A program made the position numbers and the translations under genes. Below the pieces are notes generated by a model. The model had not been told where the DNA came from. It saw nothing but the letters and a program-made list of their open reading frames with translations, and ran no database searches. A stretch of DNA of 64,000 bases from Trochalopteron elliotii (Eukaryota; Chordata; Aves; Passeriformes; Leiothrichidae): contig JANPWX010000060.1 of NCBI GenBank assembly GCA_024734555.1, forward strand, positions 3,137,571 through 3,201,570, in the 5' to 3' direction. Of this stretch, positions 50,901 to 63,100 are shown piece after piece (the stretch's first letter is position 1; every line of letters starts with the position of its first letter).

Positions 50901-52378
50901 CCAAGGAGAGTGGGCTCTGGATAATCACCAAGATTGCATTTTGGATCACAATATGATTATTTTCAACTGGCAGAGTCCCTCCCAGTCAGTATTGCCATCA
51001 AGTTGCTGAAATCCCTTCTTCAGCTTTTAACCAGGACACTGATGCAAACCGATGAAATACTATTAATGTGCAAATTTAACCATGCTTAGAATTTATTTTT
51101 GGGACCACTGTGAGAAAGAACACTATCATGACAGAAGTCCAAGGTACGGTAATGCAAATTAGTGTGAGTGTTGTACATCTTTATAAATAACTCAAGTTAG
51201 AATTGTGTTGCTTTATAACAAACACGTTTACAAACATGCATGGAGTAGTGGTGCTCTTTTCCTTTTTTTTTTTTAAATTTTTAGTCATATCTACTAATCA
51301 CAAACACAAATATTGCATGCCTGAGAAATTTTTAAAATATAGCTGCATATAGATTTTACAGCAAACTCGATATTGGTATTGTTTGTCTTAGGTCTGGGTT
51401 CTACTCAAGTCCCTTTGGAACTTACAAATCAAATCCTTACCTTAATCAGATGTGAGCATGCAGTAGACTAATTCTATATTACTGTGATGTTTAGAAATCA
51501 GAAATGAAACTCAAAGGTATGAAATTGGGGTGTGAGACACAAATCATTTAAATTTATGTCTATTTCTTTTAGAGTGGTGTTTCATATGCTCTGGCTGTGA
51601 CTACTGAAGCCACAGGCTGTCCTATCAGGACCAAAGGACTACTCCCACACAACAAAGAGCACAAATCACCCCTGCTCTACTTGCACAGGATTTAACCTTT
51701 TGTACCATAAAATAAACTCTGGAAACAGTAAAACCTCAATTCCATGACTATCTTATTTACTTATGGAAGAGTTCAAAGAGTTACTCTGTCCTTCTGAAGT
51801 TCTTGAGGTTTCAGCTGGATATTTTCTTTAAGGAGCAAGAGAAATTGTTTATGGAATAGATACATTAGTATTCCGTACAACTGTTTTTTCAAGTTCTATT
51901 TGTTTTTCTGTTGCTACTGTAGAGATATCACTCATCTACAAACTACTGTCAAAATATTTTTCTCCAGATACAGCAGTGATGAGGAGAGTGAGTGGTTTGC
52001 GAAGGCAGAGGAGAGTTGCTGCATTGCTTGGCTACATCTGCATTTGTAAACTCCTGCATACTGTGCAACTCTTTAGGCAGCTGAAGGGATCAGTGAACTG
52101 AGAGATCTGGGTAGGAGTAAAGCAAAAAACAAAGGGAAGCAAGAAATTCACATGTAAATGGAGATGGTTTGATAGCATAATGAATGTAGCCGTCTAATGG
52201 AGATTTTATAGCAAGGGAAAAGCTGTTTGTACAAGTGAGAAGATAATTCTGACAGAAAAAAAAAATGGGGGGAAATTCTTCATGATGAAGTGCACGTATC
52301 CTTTCTGGTCTTAGTTACTCTAATGGATTCTAAACTAGATATTAATCTCCTTCAGGGTCACGTGTAATTCTTGTGTCA
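47970..52378. other. Unique AT-rich non-coding DNA
   Basis: No gene or transposon is recognised. A GGT/GTT-rich low-complexity patch lies at 48163-48197 and a T-rich run at 51263-51275. Confidence 0.5.
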
Positions 52379-52420
52379 GTGCGTGTGTACACACATATGT
52401 GTGTTTGTGCACACATACAC
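52379..52420. repeat. Alternating purine-pyrimidine tract with nested palindromes
   Basis: Bases 52379-52404 alternate strictly purine-pyrimidine (26 nt). The tract contains the 12-bp palindrome GTGTGTACACAC (52383-52394) and the overlapping 14-bp palindrome CACACATATGTGTG (52390-52403). A second alternating stretch, TGTGCACACATACAC, follows. Such sequence favours Z-DNA or cruciform structure. Confidence 0.85.
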
Positions 52421-52917
52421 CTCTGAAAATAAATACACTGAGTTAGAAAGTTACAATTTCTTTCCTTTATTGGTTCAGGCTGGCAGATACTTAATGTTTA
52501 AAGGTCAAGCTGCTGGAAGATATAATGCTAACAACAGCAGCAGAAACTGCTGAGATAGCAGACGTTAGGAAAATATTTCTTTAAATGCTACTATTTGTTA
52601 CCCTGTCTAATACACAAAAGGCTCAAGAAAATCTCAGAAAGATAAGTGTCCCAGATTGTCAGATTAAGGCAGCTGGTGCAGGGATGGGTGTTTGTATCTC
52701 TCCTCTGGACAAGAGGGGACAAGGGGACACAGAGACTGGCAGAAGAACAAAGCTCACGAGCCTGATAGGGAGGACTGATCTACCCTCATACACTTGCTCC
52801 TGACACACACCTTTTTCCAGCATCTCTTCACAACTTTAGGACTCATTTTCTTTCCCCCTTTCTCCCTTTCTGTTCCTGTTTGGTTCACAGCAGGTGCTCT
52901 ATAAACCCAGCTCTTAA
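52421..52917. other. Unique non-coding DNA
   Basis: Nothing recognisable; short open frames only. Confidence 0.5.
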
Positions 52918-53075
52918 ATTCCCAGAATCACAGCATGGTTTGGGTTTGAAGGAACCCTAAAGATCATGGAGTTCTAAACCCCTGCCAGAGGCAGGGACAC
53001 CTTTCATGAGCCCAGGTTGCTCAGAGCCACATCCAGCCTGGCCTTGAGCACTGCCAGGGGTGGGGCAGCCACAAG
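52918..53075 (-). mobile_element. CR1 retrotransposon 3' end, minus strand
   Basis: On the plus strand the complement of the CR1 3' end is clear: AGAATCACAGCATGGTTTGG, then a GAAGGAACCCTAAAGATCAT block, CCCTGCCAGAGGCAGGGACA, GGTTGCTCAGAGCCACATCC and GGCCTTGAGCACTGCCAGGG. It is 5'-truncated after about 158 bp, the common fate of CR1 insertions. No coding sequence remains. Confidence 0.92.
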
Positions 53076-55684
53076 AAGTTAAAAGTTGACACATTACTGC
53101 AAGACAGTTCTCCTCTTTTAGACAATTCTTTTCTGGATAAAATATATAAAAAAATCACAACCAAACCTACCCGAAGGTCTATTTTTTTTGTGAGTTGTCC
53201 TGACTTTCCTGAAGATTTTTTTCTTCCCTCCTCCTTTCATAATATGACATTATTTAGATCATTAACTTGGAAAAAAAAAGTCACTGTTCAGAGCACAAGA
53301 CTCATGAAAGTCTGAGGCTGAGCCTTTGTGGAACTAGCATTGAAGCCTTATTTCATAGTCATCATTCACAAAATAAATGTTTCAGAACTTTTTAGAATTG
53401 ATGTAGGAATATATAAATATCCACATAAACACAAAATTATTGTTTTAATATAGCTGATAAACAAAATAGTCTGGATTGTTATAGAAATACTACATGGAAG
53501 ACTAAAAATAAATCCAGGTCCAAATAATAAAAGATGGTCATCTCTATCAATTTTGCATTTTTAAAATTATTTAGCATCTCCAAGTTTATACTTAAGAAAA
53601 TTAATGTTTTACTGTAATAAAACTGCGATATTTTTCTCTTTCTTCTCATGCACTATGACAAATATTGGTAGCACTGCACACTGTCAGCAACGGCTCTGAA
53701 ACCCATGATCTTTATAATCCTCTTTCTGACCTTTAAATGAATGAAGGATTCATGATACTTCCTAGAAAATCTGGCTTAGTTATCAGATAAGTTCATAAAT
53801 ATTACAATGCAGTAACAGGTCAAATAGTGAATTACAGAATAAAAAGCATTCTGAAACCATGTTAGATTTCCTGGAGCTCAGCAGACGCTTTTCCTTTTGA
53901 GGAAGTCACTGAACTTTTCTTTTTAACTTGTCCAATTTGCTTTGCTCATAGCCCCCTTTGAAAAAATCTTTCCACCTTTTTAAAAATACCATGAAAAAAC
54001 GGTTCTATTGGAGATCTTTTAAAGTGAACATAGAAGACATCTTGAGAAAAAGAAGAAAATAATTTAGCCAACAGTAATTTTACATATATCTAAAGGGATC
54101 AAATAAGATATTGATATGAACCTGAATGGTTTCAGCAAAGTTTCCTGAAACAATAAAAAAACCCTGTGTTAAATGGCAATCTGGAATTTCAAATTGTATC
54201 TTCCCAAACAGCCCAAATTTTCCCAGTCCTAAAGCAGACTGGGATTTGACTCAACCTCTAAATCAGTCAGTTTTCCAAGCACTTTTTGGTATGCTTTGGT
54301 AAGGATAGGCCTATCTATGGAAAAGATCCAAAGATTTACAAGATCCAACTGGAACTAAGGGAGTCACAACTTTAGGGTAAGGGCTCTACAAAATTGCAGA
54401 CTGCAAACAAAATGGTTTTCTTATGTTGAAATAAAATCTATGATTCTGCATGCATGAATATGTATAAACTAGTCTTAAGAATAGTACTGTTCTGGGTAAC
54501 TGATTTATTTCAAGTAGAAAACAATTGCTTATTTATAAAGAATGTTTAAATGGAAAAAATTCATTATTTAATTTACAGCTAGTAGAGCAAAATTTCGTTG
54601 ACTACAGGTTTTTAACTTTATGTTGTCAGTTTCCCTTGGACAGTGTAACAATTTATTTTACAGAAACCCACTTTACTGATCAGTATGTAAATCAAGAAAA
54701 CTTTTTATCCTCTGAATTCTAAAAACAAAGGTGCTGCCCTGTGTTTTACAGTGTTGTAAATCTGAAATAGAAAATGCTTGCTCTTTGATTGCAATTCTTT
54801 CACAGACAAAAACTGGTCTATTAAATAATGAAAGGTATTGGTACAAACAAAGTGGAAATTAATGTTTTAAAATGGCATATATTTACTGAGATGAAACAGA
54901 TTTTATTTAATGTATATTAAAAATTTATTCCATAAACAAAACATGATAAGTTTGCATGTTTAATTATTGTGAAAAGCATGAATATAATCCTAAATCTGAA
55001 TACTGAAATTTGTTTTGAATTATTTACACTGTCCTTGAAACATCAGTATGCTGCCTTTCAAAGAGTAACACAAAAAATTACTGTCCTCTCAAGATAATTT
55101 TGCAGTTTTGCAAAAATACTACTGAAATCAAATTAGCTATTCCCCAGTCATTTGTCATAAAAATATGCATGCACACATTGACACACAGCCTCTACATATG
55201 CCATAAAAAATACAAATGTCACATTGCAAAGTCTGGTATAACACAAAGGGATTGCATTTTCAGTTGTACTGTAAAACAATGGGTTCAACAGGACAGGAAT
55301 TAGGCAGCTCAGAAAGGCCAGATGTAAACTGCCTTAATCTGAATAACTTTGCTGAAAAGTACTTGTAAAATCAGACACAGCAGCCATCTCTCCTTCTAAC
55401 TGGAGGATTTAGGAGACATCTTATCCATAAGTGCCACCACACTGCTGGAGCATGTGCTTCAAAGAGAGGAGAATTTATTAGTAGTAGTATTATTATTGGG
55501 TTTTTCCAGCATTTCCTCCAAGTTTTGCTACATATATATGCACAGTTGATTCTTCATTTTTTTACCCAAGTGTGTTAATAGTTGTTAATAAGTCAGTGAC
55601 AAAGAGCAAGGACAATGCTGAAGGTGTTCCCATATGGGTGCACAGCTCTGAGAACAGGATGTGCCCAGTGACACCCTTGCCACT
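53076..55684. other. Unique AT-rich non-coding DNA
   Basis: No gene or transposon is recognised. Simple A-rich stretches occur near 52258 and 53270. Confidence 0.5.
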
Positions 55685-55744
55685 ATCACAGAATGAACTA
55701 GGTTGGAAAAGACCTTTGAGAACATCAAGTCCAACTTGACCTAC
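55685..55744 (-). mobile_element. CR1 3' end, left part of an interrupted copy
   Basis: The plus strand reads ATCACAGAATGAACTAGG, then TTGGAAAAGACCTTTGAG, AACATCAAGTCCAACTTG and ACCTAC, the complement of a CR1 3' end. It stops abruptly at an LTR and continues at 56269. Confidence 0.85.
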
Positions 55745-56268
55745 TGTGTTACAGGTTTTCACAAACAGGGTGGCACTGCTGGGAGGTGTTCCACGAGCTT
55801 TATTGTGGCATCAGTCTCTGTGAGGGACAGGGTGAGACAGTTGAAAGATGGCCACGGCTCTTATCTTGCCAACAGCAACCAAAGATCTCTTTGTCACAGG
55901 GCATTTTAAATGTTTTCCAGCCAATAGCCTATTGCTAAAGCTTACAGACAATTTTCCTAGCCAATCACTAAAAGCATATGTACACCTGCTTCAAACAATG
56001 CTTGCTTGTATGATTTTTATTAACAATACACAATACTCCATTATTAAGCTTAAAACCTTCTACTATCTTGCTAAGCATATTTTTCTGCAGTCTTAAGGTC
56101 TATCTTTGCCAGACCTAAAACCTCAAACTATTGTTTCATGTCCTTGCTTGTTGTGTTATTGTATTTCTCTACTTTCAAGCTGCAGTTAGCGCTAAGTTCT
56201 CTGATTGCTCTGAGGCCTGCCTTCACAGCTGCTGAAAGTCTTCTTACCTTCTTAGTCTATTTCCCACA
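55745..56268 (-). mobile_element. Endogenous-retrovirus LTR inserted into a CR1 copy, minus strand
   Basis: The ends are TGTG (55745) and CACA (56265-56268), i.e. TG...CA on either strand. The flanks are ACCTAC (55739-55744) and ACCTAA (56269-56274), a target duplication matching at 5 of 6 bases. On the minus strand the LTR has inverted CCAAT boxes (ATTGG) opposite GCCAATAGC and GCCAATCAC near 55921 and 55960. A TATA-like TTTAAAA lies near 55900 and AATAAA opposite TTTATT at 55799-55804. Length is 524 bp. There is no internal retroviral sequence, so it is a solo LTR. A 6-bp duplication fits alpharetrovirus/ERVK-type integration. Confidence 0.85.
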
Positions 56269-56345
56269 ACCTAACACCTCCTAAGAAACTAAACCATGGC
56301 ACTGAATGCCACTTTCATTAAACACGTGCAGGGACATTGAGTTGA
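56269..56345 (-). mobile_element. CR1, right part of the interrupted copy
   Basis: CR1 homology resumes exactly after the LTR: ACCTAACACCTCCTAAGAAA, then a CTAAACCATGGCACTGAATG block and CCACTTTCATTAAACACGTG, then CAGGGACA, fading at about 56345. Joined to 55685-55744 it makes one CR1 3' fragment of about 130 bp. Confidence 0.85.
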
Positions 56346-56519
56346 AGGGCTTGCTGTGCAGCCACAGGGCCAGTGTGTGTATGGGCAGCCACTCCAGCCT
56401 GCTCCATGGCCTGATTTCCCAAGCAGAACTGCTGGGAAGCTGCAGTCTGCTGCAGCCTGCTTTGGTTCATGGTCACCTGTGGGTGCTGAATGAGAGAAAT
56501 CAGACAGCAGTACAGTGTC
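56346..56519. other. Short unassigned GC-richer segment between transposons
   Basis: Lies between the CR1 end and the next LTR-like block. It may belong to that element. No gene is recognised. Confidence 0.3.
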
Positions 56520-56820
56520 TGTGTGAAACTAAATTTTTTCATACTGGCCTGAGATATTGTGGCCTGAGAAATTGTGACGAGGAATTCAAACAGTCCTTGG
56601 AGAAAGTAAAACAACCTTTGCAGGTGTTTATCTCCTTGTTGTTTACTTGCAAGAAATGATTGAGGGGTGCTGTTCCTAACTGCCCAATGATGGTGATGAG
56701 CTGGTTTGCTGTCTAATGAAAGGAACTGTCTACAAAAGAGGATTCTGAAGAGTAAAGATCGCTCTGACTTGCTAACGAGCTGGAGAGTCTTGTGTCATTT
56801 GTACCTCTATTCCTAATTAG
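56520..56820 (+). mobile_element. LTR-like block, plus strand, ends approximate
   Basis: On the plus strand the order is LTR-like: a TGTGTGAAAC start, two tandem copies of a 15-mer (TGGCCTGAGATATTG at 56545 and TGGCCTGAGAAATTG at 56560), a CCAAT box at 56684, and a TATA-like TACAAAAG at 56731. An AGTAAA follows at 56751, and then a tail (AAGATCGCTCTGACTTGC, GAGAGTCTTGTGTCATTTGT) typical of avian ERVK-like U5. The roughly 20-bp TATA-to-poly(A) spacing matches the LTR at 5729-6139. I could not define the 3' end or a target duplication, and downstream GC-rich sequence (to about 57100) might be internal ERV sequence. Confidence 0.55.
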
Positions 56821-57100
56821 AATGACAGCCACCCCCTCAGAGTGGTGGGAACCTGGATTGCTCCCCAGCTGCAGCTCAAGGCTCTGCAGAGCCTGTGCTG
56901 GGGCAGTGTCCTCTGGTCCCCCAGGGCAGGCTCAGCTGGATGACACATCACTTCAGCTCTGCTTTTGGGATCTAAGTGCAGGTACAGCCTGCAGCCCTCT
57001 GACTTCCAGCAGCAAACCCCCAGTCTGCAAGCATCCCTGAGGACTTTCCCAGTCAGTAGGAAGCTGCAGGGGTCATGGATCAAAGCGCTTTGCCCTTTGG
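56821..57100. other. GC-richer segment of unknown origin
   Basis: More GC than the surroundings, with open frames on both strands (82 and 88 codons) that resemble nothing known. A perfect 12-bp palindrome, CAAAGCGCTTTG, lies at 57081-57092. It could be degraded internal ERV sequence next to the LTR-like block. Confidence 0.3.
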
Positions 57101-60100
57101 TAGCTGTTCCTCAGGAACTCAGACTCTCTTCAAGATAAGGTAGCCATGCCTGGCACAGGGAGTGCAAACAGCAATGCCAGGAGCTCTGTGCAGCCCCTGG
57201 AACTTCACCATGCTGGAAAGTCCTTACTAAGGGTATGAAATGAGCCAGTAAAAGCAAGGAAACTTAATTCTGCCCTCCTGTACAGAGAGTATTAAATATT
57301 CTTGGACTTTCTGACCACCTCCTTAATCAATTCACAGGATAGACTCAATATTCAACAGATCATAAGAACGCTAATTTATTCTTCCCCCTCATCCTCACTA
57401 TTCTGATATTTCAGTTATAAGAGAAATCCACTACAGGTCATCTTCCAGTTTTCTTGCATCAATTTTTAGTGTTGTAAAATCTACTGAATGGTGTAATAAA
57501 GTACATATTTCTATAACTGTGAGCATCAGAGCATGACATTACATGCATTTTAAGTGGAATGTGTTCTCTGACAAGCAAATAAAGATTGTGTTCACTTTTC
57601 ACTATGCACTAAAATGTTGTTTAAGTGTTTCCTATAAAAAATAAAATAGTTTTTAATGAAAGGATATTGTAAATTATTGATAAGGTCTATGGAAGAGCTC
57701 CGTGGACAGTGTAAATATGACAATTGACACAGTTTAGGAGTCTCTTTGAAGTATTCAGATTATTAATTAGATAATAAAATAACACATGATTACATAGTAT
57801 GTAATTATTAATAATGCTTCCCTCTTCTTCCTTTTTTTTTCCACTTCTAGAAGAAATCCTGAGAGGGTAAATTCTTTAGAGAAGTAAGGAAGGCACTGAG
57901 CACTGTCAAGTAATATCTTGGAAGTGTCTGGATTTGCTCTTCTATACAGTCCCCCACTAACTGCCCTGAGAGGGATATACATCCTTCCTAATGTGAATAA
58001 TTTTAATCTACAAATAAGAATGTGAGTGGCTACTGTCATTAAAGTCACTTTTACTTCTCTCTCCAGATTATGTGTCCTTCCCATTTCTTACAAGAGGGGG
58101 AAACAGAAAACAGAGAACTCCAAAAAATAAAAATTGGTGTAGTTTTACACAAATGCTGATTTTTTTCCAGTCTCACTTTTTATTTACTATTTTACCATTT
58201 TATGCTATGCCTACCTTGTGAAGAGATTCCTGGCCTAGGTAATTATTGAAATACCAAATGTAATTAGCTGGACCTGAGAACCCCATACTCTCCAACATTA
58301 AGTGAATTTGAGTTCAAAGACTTTCTGTTGGCAAGACTCACAGGAGTAAACTTCAAGCACATTCACAATGTTTTGGAATACATTGATTTTACTTGCAAAT
58401 ATTTTCTGCTGTGTAGCCTTTAACACCTTTCATGTCTGATTCAAATCTTACTGAAGTTAATGGGAATTTCTGCACCAATGTCATGCTTTGCATTCAGCCA
58501 TTCATGGAGCTCACTAATTTACTGCATCTGACCCTAGAGATTTTTAATAGTTCTACTCCTTTCCTTTTCAAGAGCAGATATAAATTGGGAAAACTCATGC
58601 TTTAAACCTGTAATTAAGATGTCCACTTAAATTTCATACTTTTTTTAATACAGTGGTCTCCATTTAAGAGCATTTGACAGTATTTACAAATGTATATTTA
58701 GGAAATATATTCTTTTCTCATTCTTTAAATTTAATTCCTGCTGAATCAATGAAGGCCAATTAAACGAAAGCATCATTTTAATTCTTCTTTAGTAGAATTG
58801 ATTCAAAAGTGAGGACTATATTTAGTGGACTAGATTTAGGATATTTTATGTTATAGCAAATTTACGAACTTAAGCAGAGATGCACTGATTTAAACTAGTT
58901 AAGGGCTCTCTCAGTCTTGCCATTGACATCCATGTGTCTGTCGATAAAAAAGAAAGAATGGCATTCCAAAATATGGGCCTGTCTCAGACTTTTTAACTTT
59001 TCAGAGGCTTATTCTGATAACTCATCCAGAATATCTTCTAATATTTACCAAATGGAAGGACAAAGATAGAGTAACGCCTCTAGGCATTAGAACTTCTTAG
59101 GATTCACCTCTAAAAATGGCAATTTGCAAATGTAATTACAGACTTCTGACCCATGCTTGGAATTGGGAGTTGAAGACTCCTTCTGCTTCAAGCATTTTGC
59201 TAACTCATACACAGCTAGTAAGAGGCTCACTCTCAGCACTTCTCTCATTCGTGTTCATATTCTTTCATTAAATTACAAAAAGTCTTACTTTTCAATTTTC
59301 ATACATACATTCTAAATTCAGAAACTGCTAAGCTTAATAAACAGCAATGGAAATGGAAGTTTGGTTTGCCGAGGGTTAACATTTATGGTAACATTTTTCA
59401 TAAAGTGAAATTAAAATGGGTAAAATCAACAGCTTAGAGAATGATCATGCCTTTTGAACAAATATAAAGGAAGTATATTTATCATCTAATGAGAAAAATC
59501 AGTGAGGTTCACTTTTTTCAATCAGGAATGTGAGAATAGAACCTGGGCTTTTGCTGACACTGAGATGACTGAGGCTAAGGGCAACTAAAAAGTTAAATCA
59601 GAAAAGCCAAATATAAGGGATAATACAATTAATTTGCATGTGAAACAAAGACAACGAAGAAAGAAGAATGATGTATGAAATGAAATTAAGCAGCCTATAG
59701 ACTGGGATCAAAAGACCTACCAGACAAGTGCTCCCCCAAAAGGCCAAAAATGCAGAGTTGCATCATGGAACTGATGGATGAAGGTTTGCAATGGAGCGGC
59801 AAGTGCAAGGTGAAGGAAAGTGAAAAGGAGATGGAACTCAGATGGAACTCAAAGTTGAGTACAGTAAAAGAAAGAGATAAAGATCAAAGAAAGGGACAGG
59901 GAGAAAGCATATCTTGGGAGACCAGGATCAAAGAACAAGGCATTAAAAGGATGACATTAAAAGGAAAGGGATTAGCCACAACTCACCTGGAAAATTTAGT
60001 GACATCTAGATGTACAGATGTTTCGAGAGGAAATGACAATACATTTATCTGAGTAACTTCCATAGTAATATGAAAATATGGGGAAGAAGAGTAGACTGAG

Positions 60101-63100
60101 GAAATTCAGTGAATTAAAGACACTTCAGATGGATTGTCTAAGTGGGAAACTTAATTTGAGAACTGAAAATATTAAACTCTAAAAAAATGGGTAAACTCTA
60201 GTAATCAAATATATAGTGTTGAAAAATACTAAAGGAATATGAGTTTCGTACATAAAGAACGTGTCTGTAAAACATGAAGGAATGAAAATCAGAAAGGACC
60301 CAAATATGGTTGAGAAGATGTAGAAAAAATTATATGGTACAAAAATATGTACAGAATAACAACTCTATGAAACTTGTACAAATCTGAAAGCAATGATAAT
60401 TATATTTGGGCCTATAATCACTTTTGGACTGCTAGAGGAGAAAAAAAAAGAAAATAAACCCCTGTAGGAATGGGATACACAGGAAACAAAGTTCCTATCT
60501 CATCCAGAGTTCATTTTTCATTAATACTCTGGTAAGCACATTCACCAAGATCCCCTAACGTCAGTCATTCTTCACACTTCTGCAGCTTCAGGAACAGATT
60601 AAAAGCAAAGAAAAAAAGGCAAAGGATTTAAAAACCTGAAAAGTTCACATCTAACATGCTTATATCATTCAGTGATTTCCCCAGTGGCCTTTAAGTTCAC
60701 TCTGGGTGGCATATTTTAAGTTTAGGGCAAGTCTTCTGCTGGAGGTCAGGGCTTTAATTTCATATTGTGGCTCAACTCAATGTTCAGTTTGGCTGCTTTG
60801 CTGTGTAATCTTCTGCTAAGAACACTGTATGTTGTTAGTGTTAAAAAATATGTTGCTCATGGATATATAAGGCATAAAATTCCTCTATAAATGTCTCTTT
60901 TGCTAGAGGTGTTGAAAATGCAGCCCAGTTTGTCAAAAACACAGCTGCTTTCCTTGGGGTTTCAGAATGCTCATAACAAATAGACTTTTTTATGAATTTG
61001 TGAGAACACCCTGAGGAAAACAGCTGCATTATTACAGAACCCATGAAATCTCAGAAGAGTCTGAACTATTGTATTTTAAAGCACTGCTACTTAAAAGCTT
61101 TTTTAGTTTCAAGTAATAACATTATTTATTTGACTTCTAGAAAGATATTTTAAGGAATATATGATGGTGATTCTTTCTAGTTGACTGGAACAAAACTGTT
61201 AACACTGTAAGACCTCAACTGTTTGAATGGAGACAAAGCATTGTGCTACACACAAAAAATAGCAGAGATTTGTGCTGCTAGGGAATATTTTCTTGTAGGC
61301 TGGACAAGGAATGAACCAATTCAAGAGACCCTACAGACAGGTAGTATCACCTCTCAACTATTGCACTAATTTCTATCTACACAACCAAGCCTAAGAGATC
61401 CAAGGATCACTCCATAGCTGAAGTTTTCTGTGAGGAAAACTCACTGCCTTCCTCTGTTTCCTCTGGATAATACTATCATAAATAATGGTGGCAATCAGCA
61501 CATTTATTCACAGGGCAACAGAACTGAGACCTGGGACATCTAGACTTCAGTTGTGCTTTGCTTTTATGTGATGGAATACCCTCAGAGATTTTATCAACTG
61601 AAGGATTTTTAGGATGGTTTATTTTTTGGACAAGGCCTTTGTACAGACACATTCTCTTAGGCAGCTGAATTTAACCAGAGTTTTATCAAGCAGACAATAA
61701 CTACCTTGTTTTAATTATTTCTTTCCACGCCTCATTTAGTTAAAGATTTACTTCCTTAGGAGGTGAACACTATGAAATTGCAAAAACAGAGTAAACAGTA
61801 CTACACAGGAAAATAGAACTACCTAGGAGAGAGGTGAAAGAGGACTCTCCCAACTCTGCTTGTCCCATGGAAGTGATAATCCAGTGGCTTTATATCAGAT
61901 TGTGAAGGAAACAGTGAGCTGAGAGGAAAGTATAACTTTAGTTCAGAATGTCCAATAATTCTCTGTATCTCTTGAGCATCACAATCAAGTACTCAGGAAT
62001 GCAGAAAACTTTGAGCAGTTATGAGTTAAAGAACAGATATTTTTAAATTTAATTCAACTCAATATTTTTCTGTCCTTTTTAAGAAAGATCATTGAGCAAA
62101 TTTAATTTCTAACAGTAATGAAATGCACCATTATTGCTACCTATGTCATTCTTCTGCAGGCAGACTACAAACCTCAGTCAAGATCCCTGATCTTTGGCAC
62201 AAAAATGCATTCAGAAATGAAGTATTTTATTAGTTTTAATGAATTGAAGTGCAGAGAGGTGAGATGATTTAAAGTGCCATAGTGGCTTGCCTGCAAAATG
62301 AACAGCAGCCAATAACCTGGGGAAAACATTGCTTTGAGAGCTGTGAATTTAAGAATGCACTTTCACTCTTGCAATAGATGCTGCTATATTTCCAATTCAT
62401 GCATCTTTAAGGGTTTCATAGCCATGAAATTAGACAGGTCTGACATTCCAAGATTCCCTAGACATTGTTTTGGACTCTGGCTGCATCATTCCCTGCCTTT
62501 CTTATAGACCCTCACTTTTTAAACCCCTCCATTTATGACTAAAATCCAAATGGAAGATATTTGTGCACCAGCAAGCATTCAAACTTGTACGTCTGCAATA
62601 AATCCATAACTGCACAGCACTGAGAGCCATGTCATAAATCCTCAGTGCTTTAATATCTTCCCACTCTGGTAAGAACGTGGAATTCAGCTTTAAGTCCTTG
62701 CAACAAGTTATACTTTATCTTATTTTAATACCCTTTTGTGTCTGAATAATTTGTGTGGAACTGCCTATTTATTTAAATCCCAACAACTGCATGCATAACA
62801 ACACTACAAATTTTCACTATACTAAGAAACCCTGCGTGTTTTGCAAATATATAATTAGATTTCATTTATTGATAGGATATCTACTGAAGGCAGAATTTTA
62901 AACTGAAGACAGATATTAAAAAACATGCAAACAAATCTAAGTGTAGCCATTTTACAAAGGATTTTTGTAGAGAATCTGTGCATTGATAGCCCTGTATCCA
63001 CATGTGCTGATCTGTTACCAGGCTTTTCAGAATGGAAATGTCATTTTTTAGGCACAGTCTAACTGTGTCGTTTCAGTATCTTTAAATTTTTTCCTCTTCG

